A DNA stretch of 8,797 bases. It comes from Acidobacteriota bacterium. GTDB lineage: Bacteria > Acidobacteriota > Terriglobia > Terriglobales > SCQP01. Of this stretch, positions 1-6,303 are shown in pieces (the stretch's first letter is position 1; each line of letters starts with the position of its first letter). The stretch spans positions 1-8,797 of the forward strand of contig JAKATS010000307.1 of the NCBI GenBank assembly GCA_021818645.1. The letters run 5' to 3'. Under the pieces are notes generated by a model, which was not told the DNA's origin, made no database searches, and saw only the letters and a program-made list of their open reading frames with translations. Made by a program: the position numbers and the translations under genes.

Positions 1-1
1 T

Positions 2-1075
2 CATCGTTATCGGCTCCGGCATGCGAGCTATCGGGCGCGGCATGCGGCCTGGTTGCGGCGTATCCGCATGGAACGCACCGGATATATGTACGATGGCCAG
101 GTTTGGGATACCAATCCGGTGCACCCCGGCTTATCGGCCGATGATGTCACCGCCGGCGAGGCCCCGGTGGTGCGGGCCGCGGCGGTGCGGGCCTTGGGCG
201 ACCGCAATGGCACTGTCGTCGTGGTGGACCCCGAGACCGGCCGCATACTGGCCATGGTGAATCAGCAGCTGGCGCTTTCGTCGCAATACATACCCTGCTC
301 CACCACCAAATTGGCGGTCTCCGTGGCCGCGCTCAATACCGGCATCGTCAATGAAAACACTCCGGTCGAAATCGCCCCCGGGCAATACGTCAATATGACC
401 AGGGCCCTGGCATATTCGATCAATGCCTATTTCGAGGCGCTGGGCCGGCGCATGGGCTTTGCCACCGTCAGCTATTACGAACAACTGTTGGGTCTGGGCC
501 ACAAAGTCGGCTATAGGATTGCCGGCGAGTCTCCGGGATTGTATCCCACCGCGCCCGGCCGCGGTGGTGTGGCCAAGCTATGTAGTTTTGGCCAGGGCAT
601 TCACATTACCCCCCTGCAGTTGGCTTCTCTGGTTTCCACCATCGCCAATGGCGGCACGATTTATTATTTGCAGCACCCGACCTCCCCGGCGCAGATTGCC
701 GACTTTACCCCGCGCGTCCGCCTGCGGCTGCACATCCGCCACATCACGCCGGAAATCGAAGATGGCATGATGGGCGCGGTTCGCTATGGAACCGCCCGTG
801 GCGCCTGGCTGCCCGGGCAAAATATTTTGGGTAAAACCGGAACCTGCAGCCGCGGCGAAACCCGCTATGGGCTGTTTGCTTCTTTTTTAGGGATTCGCAA
901 TCCCCGACTCGTGGTAGTGGTGATCCTGCGCGGCAACCATCTCGTCTATGGCCCGCTGGCGGCGGCCATAGGCGGCCAGATCTATCGCACCCTGGATAGG
1001 GATAACTATTTTGACTCGCTTGGCGTGCTGGCCAGCAATCACACGCTCCACCATTACCGTCGCGGCGAGCGCTAA
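2..1075 (+). CDS. Penicillin-binding protein, transpeptidase domain (5' end missing)
   Basis: Cell-wall D,D-transpeptidase-type protein that would cross-link peptidoglycan in the periplasm through a serine acyl-enzyme. All three active-site motifs of the family are present in order: S-T-T-K (SxxK, nucleophile serine codon at 299-301), S-I-N (SxN, 416-424) and K-T-G-T (KTG starting at 833). The stretch G-T-V-V-V-V-D-P-E-T-G-R-I-L-A typical of the domain start lies near 210-255. The reading frame is open to the left edge without a stop. The residues before the first possible internal start (a TTG at 53) look like mid-protein sequence, so the N-terminal membrane anchor is probably outside the window. 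No separate dimerisation domain is visible. The overall layout, with the Y-x-G-Q-V-W-D-T-N-P segment before the catalytic domain, resembles short PBPs I associate with Acidobacteria (family recall). Stop TAA at 1073-1075; a GC hairpin follows. Confidence 0.85.
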   Translation, partial: HRYRLRHASYRARHAAWLRRIRMERTGYMYDGQVWDTNPVHPGLSADDVTAGEAPVVRAAAVRALGDRNGTVVVVDPETGRILAMVNQQLALSSQYIPCSTTKLAVSVAALNTGIVNENTPVEIAPGQYVNMTRALAYSINAYFEALGRRMGFATVSYYEQLLGLGHKVGYRIAGESPGLYPTAPGRGGVAKLCSFGQGIHITPLQLASLVSTIANGGTIYYLQHPTSPAQIADFTPRVRLRLHIRHITPEIEDGMMGAVRYGTARGAWLPGQNILGKTGTCSRGETRYGLFASFLGIRNPRLVVVVILRGNHLVYGPLAAAIGGQIYRTLDRDNYFDSLGVLASNHTLHHYRRGER

Positions 1076-1090
1076 CCCATTCAAAACCGC

Positions 1091-1115
1091 GCCCCGGCCG
1101 CGCCGCGGCCGGGGC
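1091..1115. terminator. GC-rich hairpin between convergent genes
   Basis: A perfect inverted repeat: 12 bases (GCCCCGGCCGCG) and their exact reverse complement flank a single central C. It sits 15 bases after the transpeptidase stop and 56 bases beyond the stop of the convergent VOC gene, so it could end transcription from both sides. There is no U-tract on the plus strand. On the minus strand only four T follow (GGTTTTG). It is therefore at best a hairpin without a canonical poly-U tail, and could equally act as an RNA-stabilising structure. Confidence 0.5.
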
Positions 1116-1171
1116 CCCCGCCTCACGCCGTGCGATGGGGCGGATAGCAACGGCCCTTCCTTATGCGCCCC

Positions 1172-1606
1172 TTATGCGCCTGGCCTCATGGCCTTTTCGC
1201 GAATCACCATCCAGTTAATGCCGAAGGCATCGCGTAGCTGACCGAACCGGTGAGCAAAGAACGTTTCGCCCATGGGCATGAAGACCTCGCCGCCTTCGCT
1301 TAACACCTTATAAATTTGCTCCGCTTCCTGGTTCGAATCCACGCTCAGGCAAAGATAAGCGCTTCTCATCGGCTGCACGCGCTCGGGCGGTCCGTCACTG
1401 GCCATGACCAGGGTGTCGCCCAGGGTAAAACGCGCGTGCAGAATCTGATCCGCCGTGCATCCCGGTGGCAGATTCTGCGGCCCGCCTGGTCCCGCCATGG
1501 AGCCAAAAGTGCTTTTCATCAGGACTTTTGCGCCTAGATGCTTTTCATAAAAATTCATGGCCTGTTCGCAGGTTCCGGGAAAATTCAGATAGGTTCTCAG
1601 CTGCAT
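1172..1606 (-). CDS. VOC superfamily (PhnB/glyoxalase-like) protein
   Basis: A 144-residue cytoplasmic protein of the vicinal oxygen chelate fold, PhnB-like group, whose members are often uncharacterised. The N-terminus L-N-F-P-G-T-C-E-Q-A-M-N-F-Y-E-K-H-L-G shows the family signature (hydrophobic strand, then A-x-x-F-Y, then lG). The middle has H-A-R-F-T-L-G-D-T-L-V-M-A-S-D, and the end has F-G-Q-L-R-D-A-F-G-I-N-W-M-V, which matches the usual closing 'D.fG..W' motif. I chose ATG at 1606 because AAGGA lies 9 bases upstream and the family begins here. The frame stays open to 1762, but that extension shows no family resemblance. The substrate cannot be told from sequence. The last codons and stop (GCGCATAAG) are repeated directly downstream as an 11-bp tandem duplication (about 1160-1181). 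The gene is divergent from lexA and has its own -10 box. Confidence 0.85.
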   Translation of the reverse strand: MQLRTYLNFPGTCEQAMNFYEKHLGAKVLMKSTFGSMAGPGGPQNLPPGCTADQILHARFTLGDTLVMASDGPPERVQPMRSAYLCLSVDSNQEAEQIYKVLSEGGEVFMPMGETFFAHRFGQLRDAFGINWMVIREKAMRPGA

Positions 1607-1652
1607 CGCTTTGCATCCTTTCCTCTGGTGCTGGGGAATAATGACTGCCCAG

Positions 1653-1658
1653 ATTATA
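1653..1658 (-). promoter_or_regulatory. -10 box (TATAAT) for the VOC gene
   Basis: On the minus strand the hexamer is a perfect TATAAT preceded by TGAG. It would place the transcript start near 1646, about 40 bases before the ATG. The bases 17 upstream (GAAAGC) do not resemble a -35 box, so the promoter rests on the -10 element alone. Confidence 0.4.
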
Positions 1659-1699
1659 CTCAGCCTTTCCATGCGGCTTTCGCCCTGCGCTGGAGGGCG

Positions 1700-1762
1700 A
1701 TGCTCTGGTTCGACACGAATGCCGAAAATGCCGTTGCTTTCTATCGCCAGGAAATTTCTCAA
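1700..1762 (+). pseudogene. N-terminal relic of a second VOC/PhnB-like gene
   Basis: Reading the plus strand from ATG 1700 gives M-L-W-F-D-T-N-A-E-N-A-V-A-F-Y, a close match to the start of PhnB-type VOC proteins (typically LWFD..AEEAV.FY). GGAGG lies just upstream (1692-1696). After F-Y-R-Q-E-I the resemblance stops; the frame runs on as unrelated Ser/Pro/Arg-rich residues to a stop near 1837, and none of the rest of the family is present. It lies between the intact minus-strand VOC gene and lexA, and partly inside the meaningless upstream extension of the VOC reading frame. I read it as the stub left after loss of a neighbouring paralogue. The motif is seen directly; the deletion is inferred. 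Confidence 0.5.
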
Positions 1763-1833
1763 TGCTCGCCCTCCTGCATTAAATCGCCTCCCCGCTCATG
1801 CATGCGCAAGCTCCTTGTCCGTTTCGCCCGCCC

Positions 1834-1862
1834 TTGACTTTCGCCTTTTATTCGCCTAAGCT
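1834..1862 (+). promoter_or_regulatory. Candidate lexA promoter, possibly leaderless
   Basis: TTGACT (1834-1839) resembles a -35 box (5 of 6). With a 17-base spacer it is followed by TAAGCT (1857-1862), a weak -10 (3 of 6). Transcription would then start about 7 bases on, at or next to the GTG of lexA at 1869. No Shine-Dalgarno sequence precedes the GTG, which agrees with a leaderless message. Confidence 0.35.
1840..1856 (+). promoter_or_regulatory. TTCGCC direct repeat in the lexA promoter spacer
   Basis: TTCGCC occurs at 1840-1845 and 1851-1856, an 11-bp period, exactly between the proposed -35 and -10 boxes of lexA. A third copy is at 1823-1828. LexA usually represses itself, and alphaproteobacterial LexA binds a direct repeat with the same 11-bp period (GTTC-N7-GTTC). 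No GAAC-N4-GTTC or CTGT-N8-ACAG box is visible. The role as LexA operator is a guess from position and spacing only. Confidence 0.25.
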
Positions 1863-1868
1863 GGCGCG

Positions 1869-2480
1869 GTGACTCTGACCAAACGCCAGCGCCAGTTGCT
1901 CGATTACCTGCAGAAGTTTTTGCGCGAAAAAGGCTATTCTCCCAGCCTGCAGGAACTGGCCCGCGGCTTGCGGCTCTCCTCGGTGGCCACGGTCCACAAA
2001 CATCTCAAAGGCCTGGAAGACAAAGGGTACATTGCCCGCGCGCCGGGGCAATACCGTTCTCTGGCGCTGGTGGAGCGTCGGCGCGCTCCGCGCCCGGCGC
2101 CCGGCTCATCGCTGCCCCTCGCCGGCCGCATCGCCGCCGGCGCGCCGATTGAAGCCATCGAGCGCCGCGCCAGTATCCAGCTCGGCGATATTACCCGCGG
2201 CCGCGACGCCTTCGTGCTGGAAGTGCGCGGGGACAGCATGATTGGCAGGCATATTGTCGAGGGCGACTGGGTAGTGGTCGAGCGCACTTCCCAGGCGCGC
2301 GAGGGCGATATCGTGGTGGCTTTAATTGATAATGCCGAGGCCACGTTGAAAATCTTTCATCAGGATCCTGACGGTCACATCTGGCTGCGTCCCGCCAACC
2401 CGCAATTCCCTGCTTTGCGCTTTCCACCCGAGCGGGTGCGCATTCAGGGACGCCTGCTGGGCGTGCTGCGCAAATACTGA
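1869..2480 (+). CDS. lexA: LexA repressor (SOS response, self-cleaving)
   Basis: Transcriptional repressor of DNA-damage genes, inactivated by RecA-stimulated self-cleavage. The 203 residues match the usual LexA length. The N-terminal winged helix-turn-helix (about 1-65) contains Y-S-P-S-L-Q-E-L-A and S-V-A-T-V-H-K-H-L-K-G-L-E, typical of LexA. The cleavage site is Ala85-Gly86 in P-L-A-G-R-I-A-A-G. The catalytic serine is Ser123 in R-G-D-S-M and the lysine is Lys161 in A-T-L-K, so the autoprotease is intact. The linker (68-80) is rich in Arg, Pro and Ala. The start is GTG at 1869 (M-T-L-T-K-R-Q), the only start that gives a normal N-terminus; no ribosome binding site precedes it. No partner SOS gene is adjacent. 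Confidence 0.95.
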   Translation: MTLTKRQRQLLDYLQKFLREKGYSPSLQELARGLRLSSVATVHKHLKGLEDKGYIARAPGQYRSLALVERRRAPRPAPGSSLPLAGRIAAGAPIEAIERRASIQLGDITRGRDAFVLEVRGDSMIGRHIVEGDWVVVERTSQAREGDIVVALIDNAEATLKIFHQDPDGHIWLRPANPQFPALRFPPERVRIQGRLLGVLRKY

Positions 2481-2506
2481 ACCCGGCCGGAAATTTAGGT
2501 TACAAT
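2477..2506 (+). promoter_or_regulatory. Promoter of the fucosidase gene
   Basis: TACAAT (2501-2506, 5 of 6 to the -10 consensus) with a G at the extended -10 position. CTGAAC (2477-2482) is a weak -35 at 18 bases. It overlaps the stop of lexA, so the fucosidase gene has its own promoter. The gene's ribosome binding site AAGG is at 2527-2530, 7 bases before the ATG. Confidence 0.45.
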
Positions 2507-2537
2507 GAAGCGGTTTTACCGTTAACAAGGCAATCAT

Positions 2538-4370
2538 ATGCGTCGTCGCAAATTTTTTCGTTTCCTTGGCGGCCTGGCGGCCGCCCCGGTTGTTTGGCCC
2601 CGTGCGGCTGCCGCAGAACCCGCTTCTCTCGTCAATCCCGATGCCCCCGCGCCGGATCCGGCGCCCGCGGCCGGCTTCGGCCAGCCCGGACTCAGTTACG
2701 CCCAATTTTGCGCCCTGCCGGAAAACCAGCGCGTGTTTTACGCCGTTCGGGATGGCCAAATCGTGGCGGAAAAATTAAACCCGGGTCATTGGCGGCCTAC
2801 CGGATGGGGCAACCCGCCGAAACTGCCGGTCCCCGGCGGCTCGCATGACGGCGTGCCCATGGAATCGCCTTATCCCCATTTATATGGCGACGGTCCTTTC
2901 CGTCCCACCTGGGATTCGCTGCTGCAATATGAGTGCCCGGAGTGGTATCGCGACGCTAAATTCGGCATCTGGAATCACTGGAGCCCGCAGTGCGTGCCCG
3001 AAGATGGCGATTGGTATGCCCGCAATATGTATATTCCCGGCCAGGGGCAGTATAAAAACCAGCTCGCCCACTATGGCCCGCCTTCGCGCTTCGGCTACAA
3101 AGACCTGGTGGCGCAATGGACCCTGTTGAACTGGAATCCGTCAGATTTGATGGATCGTTATGTCAAGGCGGGCGCCAAATTTTTTATCGCCCTGGCCAAT
3201 CATCATGACGGCTTTGATACCTGGGCCTCGCGCCACCATGAATGGAATGCCATGCGGCTCGGTCCCCATCGCGACGTCATCGGTACCTGGGCGGCGGAAG
3301 CCCGCAAGCGCGGCCTGCGCTTGGGCGTGACCGTGCATCAGGCGCGCAATTGGTGGTGGTTTCAGCCCTCGCATGGCGCCGATTCCGCCGGCCCTTTTGC
3401 CGGCCGGCCTTATGACGGCGAACTCACCCGCCGCCAGGGCAAGGGACAATGGTGGGAAGGCCTCGATCCGCAGCAGCTTTACGGCGTGAAGCACCCGCAT
3501 AATGCCCTGCCCGATATCTCCTATGTGAAAAACTTTTACGATCGCACTCGCGATCTCATGGATCAGCATCACCCCGACTTGCTTTACTTCGATAATGCCC
3601 TCTTTCCCCTGGGCTGGGCCGGCATGAATATCGGCGCCTATGTCTATAACCAGAGCCTGCGCCGGAATCAGGGCCGGATGGAAAATGTCATTACCATCAA
3701 AAATGTGCCGCCACATCTGGCAAAATCGGTGGTTGCCGACATTGAGCGTGGCTTGGCCGGAGGCCTTCTGCCCTATCCCTGGCAGTCGGAAACCTGCATT
3801 GGCCAGTGGCATTATCAGCGCCGCCTCTTCGATGAACCCGGTGAGTACGGCGGTTATATGCATCCCCGCGAAGTCATTCACTGGTTGGTGGATACGGTCA
3901 GCAAAAATGGGACTTTTATCTTGAATATTCCCGGCAAGCCCGATGGCACGATTGACCGCAAGGAAAAAAAGATCCTGGAGAAAATCGGCGAATGGTTTGC
4001 CGTGAATGGCGATGCCATTTACGGCACTCGCCCTTGGAAAGTATTCGGCGAAGGGCCGCACATGATCAAAGCCGGCTCATTCCAGGGAGCGTCCATTCGC
4101 GAACTCGATGCCCGCGATATCCGCTTTACCCGCGATAAGGCTGGCCATGTCATTTATGCCTTTGCCCTCGGCGAAGTATTGCAGCCGGTCCGGATTCAAT
4201 CGCTCGGCCTGCAGGCGGAAACCCGGCCCGGAAAAATCGCTCGGGTCCGCATGCTGGGCTCGGATGAGCCTTTACGTTGGCGCCAAACCGCCCGGGAATT
4301 GCGCATTGAACCGCCCCGGCATTCGCCGGCGCCGGGCTACGCCACTGCCTTTGCGATCACCGTGGCGTAG
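2538..4370 (+). CDS. Alpha-L-fucosidase, GH29, Tat-exported
   Basis: Glycoside hydrolase that removes terminal L-fucose from oligosaccharides, probably plant, fungal or mucin-type glycans taken from the environment. It has 610 residues. The N-terminus R-R-R-K-F-F-R-F-L followed by a hydrophobic, Ala-rich stretch (to about residue 26) is a twin-arginine signal, so it folds in the cytoplasm and is exported. The catalytic barrel shows the GH29 landmarks: D-A-K-F-G-I-W-N-H-W (from Asp139), N-H-H-D-G-F-D-T-W (His222-His223), D-L-L-Y-F-D (Asp352, the likely nucleophile) and S-E-T-C-I-G-Q-W-H-Y (Glu418). A beta-sandwich C-terminal domain ends the protein. Residues 30-130 before the barrel are a Pro-rich region plus an extension I cannot assign. 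The acid/base residue of this family is poorly conserved and I do not assign it. The gene ends 19 bases from the convergent downstream gene. Confidence 0.9.
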   Translation: MRRRKFFRFLGGLAAAPVVWPRAAAAEPASLVNPDAPAPDPAPAAGFGQPGLSYAQFCALPENQRVFYAVRDGQIVAEKLNPGHWRPTGWGNPPKLPVPGGSHDGVPMESPYPHLYGDGPFRPTWDSLLQYECPEWYRDAKFGIWNHWSPQCVPEDGDWYARNMYIPGQGQYKNQLAHYGPPSRFGYKDLVAQWTLLNWNPSDLMDRYVKAGAKFFIALANHHDGFDTWASRHHEWNAMRLGPHRDVIGTWAAEARKRGLRLGVTVHQARNWWWFQPSHGADSAGPFAGRPYDGELTRRQGKGQWWEGLDPQQLYGVKHPHNALPDISYVKNFYDRTRDLMDQHHPDLLYFDNALFPLGWAGMNIGAYVYNQSLRRNQGRMENVITIKNVPPHLAKSVVADIERGLAGGLLPYPWQSETCIGQWHYQRRLFDEPGEYGGYMHPREVIHWLVDTVSKNGTFILNIPGKPDGTIDRKEKKILEKIGEWFAVNGDAIYGTRPWKVFGEGPHMIKAGSFQGASIRELDARDIRFTRDKAGHVIYAFALGEVLQPVRIQSLGLQAETRPGKIARVRMLGSDEPLRWRQTARELRIEPPRHSPAPGYATAFAITVA

Positions 4371-4389
4371 TTGTTGCAGCGCATGGTTC

Positions 4390-5466
4390 TTATTGCACGC
4401 TCACCGGCTGGTTCAGCTTAATGCTGATGGGGGTGCCGGCGGGCAGGTTCAGCGCCCCGTTTTTGCGCAGCAGCACTGTGCCCAAACCCGCCGCCGCGCC
4501 CAGGGCGGCACCAATGCCCGCGCCTTTACCGCCGCCGGCCAGCGCGCCAATCAAGGTCCCGACCGCGGTTCCCGCGGTCACATCGCCTACGGTTGCGCGA
4601 GTGTTCGATTGCGATACTTGGCCTTCTTGATTGGCTGAGGCTGTCCCCTGAGTTACGTTCCCGATGGAACCCAGCACCCCGGTCTGGCTGTTATTGATAT
4701 GGCTGAGACTTGCTTGCAGCCTTGCCGTATGTCCGTCGGGCAGTTGCAGGCGTTGAAAGTTCAGGCTGAGAGTGCTTTGTCCGGTAAATTTTCCCGCCTG
4801 ATGTACTTGCGCCACCGTGCCTGCCACCAGGCTGCCCACCGGCACCATGACCTGCCCCTGGGGATTATAGATCGGCTTGGTTACTGTCGCGGTGAAGGCC
4901 GTTCCCGGCGTCGAACTGCTGCTGCTGAGTGTATGGTTCAGTTTGAGCTGCAATACAGTACCTTGGGGAATGACCCCGGCCGCGTGCTCGGTCTCGGTTG
5001 CCGGAGAAGCCGTGTTGGCTGGCGGCGCACTCGCATCCGGTTGGGCATGGGTGGCAGGCGTGGCGCTGGCCGCCGGAGCGGCTGAATAACTGCGTGCTTT
5101 CTGCGTGGAAGCGTTCGCTATTCTGCCGTGGTAGCCGTCATTGTATCCATTCTCAAATCCGCTGCGGAAATTCATCTGATACGCCGACAGGCTGATGCCC
5201 ATGCTGGAAAAATAGCCCTGGTTGGCTGCTTGATATGCGCTATGATTCTGAAAATTAAAGGGAAGGTTCTGCTGCCGGTCCTGTGATCCGGCCCGGTATC
5301 CGGCGTTATAGCCAATGCCCTGAATCTGTTTTTGTTCCTGTACCGTAACAATCCCGAAATTCTGATTCCCCGGAGTATTGGCATTCTGCTGGGAAAATGC
5401 CGGAGCTAAGCAAAGCACCGCCCCGATGAACAATCCCCGGAATCTTGTTTTTACGCTTGGGTCCAT
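4390..5466 (-). CDS. Secreted glycine-zipper protein with Gly-Tyr repeats
   Basis: Envelope protein of unknown function, 358 residues. It has a signal peptide (1 to about 25: basic start, hydrophobic core, cleavage near A-F-S/Q-Q). Two Gly-Tyr repeat blocks follow (G-Y-N-A-G-Y-R-A-G at 52-60, and G-F-E-N-G-Y-N-D-G-Y-H-G at 103-114), then an Ala/Pro/Thr linker (about 125-160). A beta-rich domain opens with I-P-Q-G-T-V-L-Q-L-K-L-N (166 on) and contains V-P-V-G-S-L-V-A-G-T-V, a pattern resembling the TrbI/VirB10-type beta domain. A glycine zipper lies at about 299-329 (G-T-L-I-G-A-L-A-G-G-G...). The last residues L-P-A-G-T-P-I-S-I-K-L-N (341 on) repeat the opening motif of the beta domain. I chose ATG 5466 because GGAGG lies 9 bases upstream; the GTG at 5475 sits almost on top of that site. 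The glycine zipper suggests membrane insertion or oligomerisation; this is inference. Confidence 0.8.
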   Translation of the reverse strand: MDPSVKTRFRGLFIGAVLCLAPAFSQQNANTPGNQNFGIVTVQEQKQIQGIGYNAGYRAGSQDRQQNLPFNFQNHSAYQAANQGYFSSMGISLSAYQMNFRSGFENGYNDGYHGRIANASTQKARSYSAAPAASATPATHAQPDASAPPANTASPATETEHAAGVIPQGTVLQLKLNHTLSSSSSTPGTAFTATVTKPIYNPQGQVMVPVGSLVAGTVAQVHQAGKFTGQSTLSLNFQRLQLPDGHTARLQASLSHINNSQTGVLGSIGNVTQGTASANQEGQVSQSNTRATVGDVTAGTAVGTLIGALAGGGKGAGIGAALGAAAGLGTVLLRKNGALNLPAGTPISIKLNQPVSVQ

Positions 5467-5552
5467 AACGCCCACCCTCCACGGGATAGAATTTGAGCGT
5501 TAGGATGGCCCGCCGGGCGGGGAGAGTTGGATTGCTTTTGGCTTGATGATTG

Positions 5553-5582
5553 ATTACAAATTATTAAAATTTTGAAAGTCAA
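5553..5582 (-). promoter_or_regulatory. Promoter of the glycine-zipper protein gene
   Basis: On the minus strand: TTGACT (-35, 5 of 6), an 18-base AT-rich spacer, then TGTAAT (-10, 5 of 6). The predicted start near 5546 leaves a leader of about 80 bases containing a short GC palindrome (CCCGCCGGGCGGG, about 5510-5522). The -35 overlaps one arm of an inverted repeat. Confidence 0.55.
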
Positions 5583-5605
5583 AATACCTCAGATCATATT
5601 TTGAC
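5578..5605. repeat. Perfect 9-bp inverted repeat, candidate operator
   Basis: GTCAAAATA (5578-5586) and its exact reverse complement TATTTTGAC (5597-5605) are separated by 10 bases. The left arm covers the -35 box of the minus-strand glycine-zipper gene. The right arm ends 5 bases before the AGGAG of a small plus-strand ORF. The position fits a dimeric regulator site between divergent transcription units; a transcript hairpin is the alternative. It is not a ModE box (no TATATA half-sites). Confidence 0.5.
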
Positions 5606-5620
5606 CTGAAAGGAGCAAAA

Positions 5621-5674
5621 ATGAAATCCATTCGCGGGGCCCGCGCCAGGCATTCGGATCCAGCTTCTTTTTAA
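5621..5674 (+). CDS. 17-codon ORF with strong ribosome binding site; perhaps a truncated gene start
   Basis: ATG 5621 is preceded by AAAGGAGC at ideal spacing and encodes MKSIRGARARHSDPASF, then TAA. The last 4 bases overlap the 3' end of the convergent modC-like gene. The well-formed upstream region (AT-rich, inverted repeat, good Shine-Dalgarno) looks like the true start of a gene whose body is missing, or a short leader or small basic peptide. A GC hairpin of 5 bp (5633-5645) falls within it and could serve as a weak terminator for the operon on the other strand. I recognise no family. Confidence 0.3.
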   Translation: MKSIRGARARHSDPASF

Positions 5675-6300
5675 ACCCAGCGGCCGGCTTGCAGAATTCG
5701 TGGTTGAACGGAAAATTCACGCAGCCGTTGAGCATCATGATCCACAATCATCAGACTGAACCCCCAGCGCTGCTGCCATATGCATAAATCATTCAACAAT
5801 TTCATCGCCGCCGCCGAGTCCAGTTCAGCGAAGGGTTCATCCAGCATCACGAGCGGCAGGCGCCGCGCCAGCGTACGCGCCCACATCACCCGCCGCGCCT
5901 GGCCGCCGGACACTTCGTCGGCCGCGGCGGTCCAGATGGCATCCAGTTCCAAACGCTCGCGCAGCTCCTCCAGCCATTCCTGATCCTCCCGCGAGCGCTG
6001 CCGGACCGGAGGCAGGCCAAAAACCGCGTTTTTTCCCACATTCAGGTGAGGAAACAGCCTTGAATTCTGCCGCATGTAGTTGAACGGCCGCCGGTGCAGC
6101 GGCAACCGCCGCCAATCCTGTCCCTGCCAGCACACTTGCGATAAGGAGGTGAAGGGAAAAATTCCCGCGATGCCGTCGAGCAGCGTGGATTTGCCTGCGC
6201 CCGAAGCTCCTGTAATTGGGAGCGTGTCCCCGGGCGCCAGTTCCACCGCGGCATCGAGAATGAATTCCCGGCGCGGTTGGTAGATGCGGGCCTGCAGCAT
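5671..6300 (-). CDS. modC: Molybdate/tungstate ABC transporter ATPase, short form
   Basis: ATP-hydrolysing subunit that would drive oxyanion import with the permease encoded immediately upstream. All ABC motifs are visible: Walker A G-A-S-G-A-G-K-S-T (31-39), Q-loop M-R-Q-N with L-F-P-H-L-N-V (Gln78), signature V-S-G-G-Q (130-134), Walker B L-P-L-V-M-L-D-E-P (148-156, Glu155), D-loop E-L-D-S (159-162) and switch His188 in V-D-H-D. It has 209 residues and ends right after the nucleotide-binding domain. Typical ModC (about 350 residues) carries C-terminal TOBE/Mop domains, which are absent here. ATG 6300 follows the permease stop by 3 bases, with GGAG inside the end of the permease gene. The symbol rests on operon context; by itself the ATPase is a generic importer subunit. 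Confidence 0.85.
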   Translation of the reverse strand: MLQARIYQPRREFILDAAVELAPGDTLPITGASGAGKSTLLDGIAGIFPFTSLSQVCWQGQDWRRLPLHRRPFNYMRQNSRLFPHLNVGKNAVFGLPPVRQRSREDQEWLEELRERLELDAIWTAAADEVSGGQARRVMWARTLARRLPLVMLDEPFAELDSAAAMKLLNDLCIWQQRWGFSLMIVDHDAQRLREFSVQPRILQAGRWV

Positions 6301-6303
6301 GAT

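Noticed and set aside
1607..1762. N-terminal extension of the VOC reading frame to a start at 1762.
   Set aside because: The added residues have no VOC resemblance, the frame crosses the TATAAT box, and ATG 1606 has a good ribosome binding site and begins the family domain.
1607..1868. Classical SOS boxes upstream of lexA.
   Set aside because: Neither the Gram-positive (GAAC-N4-GTTC) nor the E. coli (CTGT-N8-ACAG) pattern occurs; the single GTTC near 1708 has no partner.
3141..4061. Long minus-strand ORF (306 codons) opposite the fucosidase.
   Set aside because: Codon-shadow of a GC-rich gene; the plus strand encodes a convincing GH29 protein with all landmarks across the same bases.
4108..4638. 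Plus-strand ORF across the end of the fucosidase and into the convergent gene.
   Set aside because: It straddles two well-supported convergent genes and resembles no protein family.
5467..5475. GTG start at 5475 for the glycine-zipper protein.
   Set aside because: The GGAGG site lies right against it; ATG 5466 has the normal 9-base spacing.
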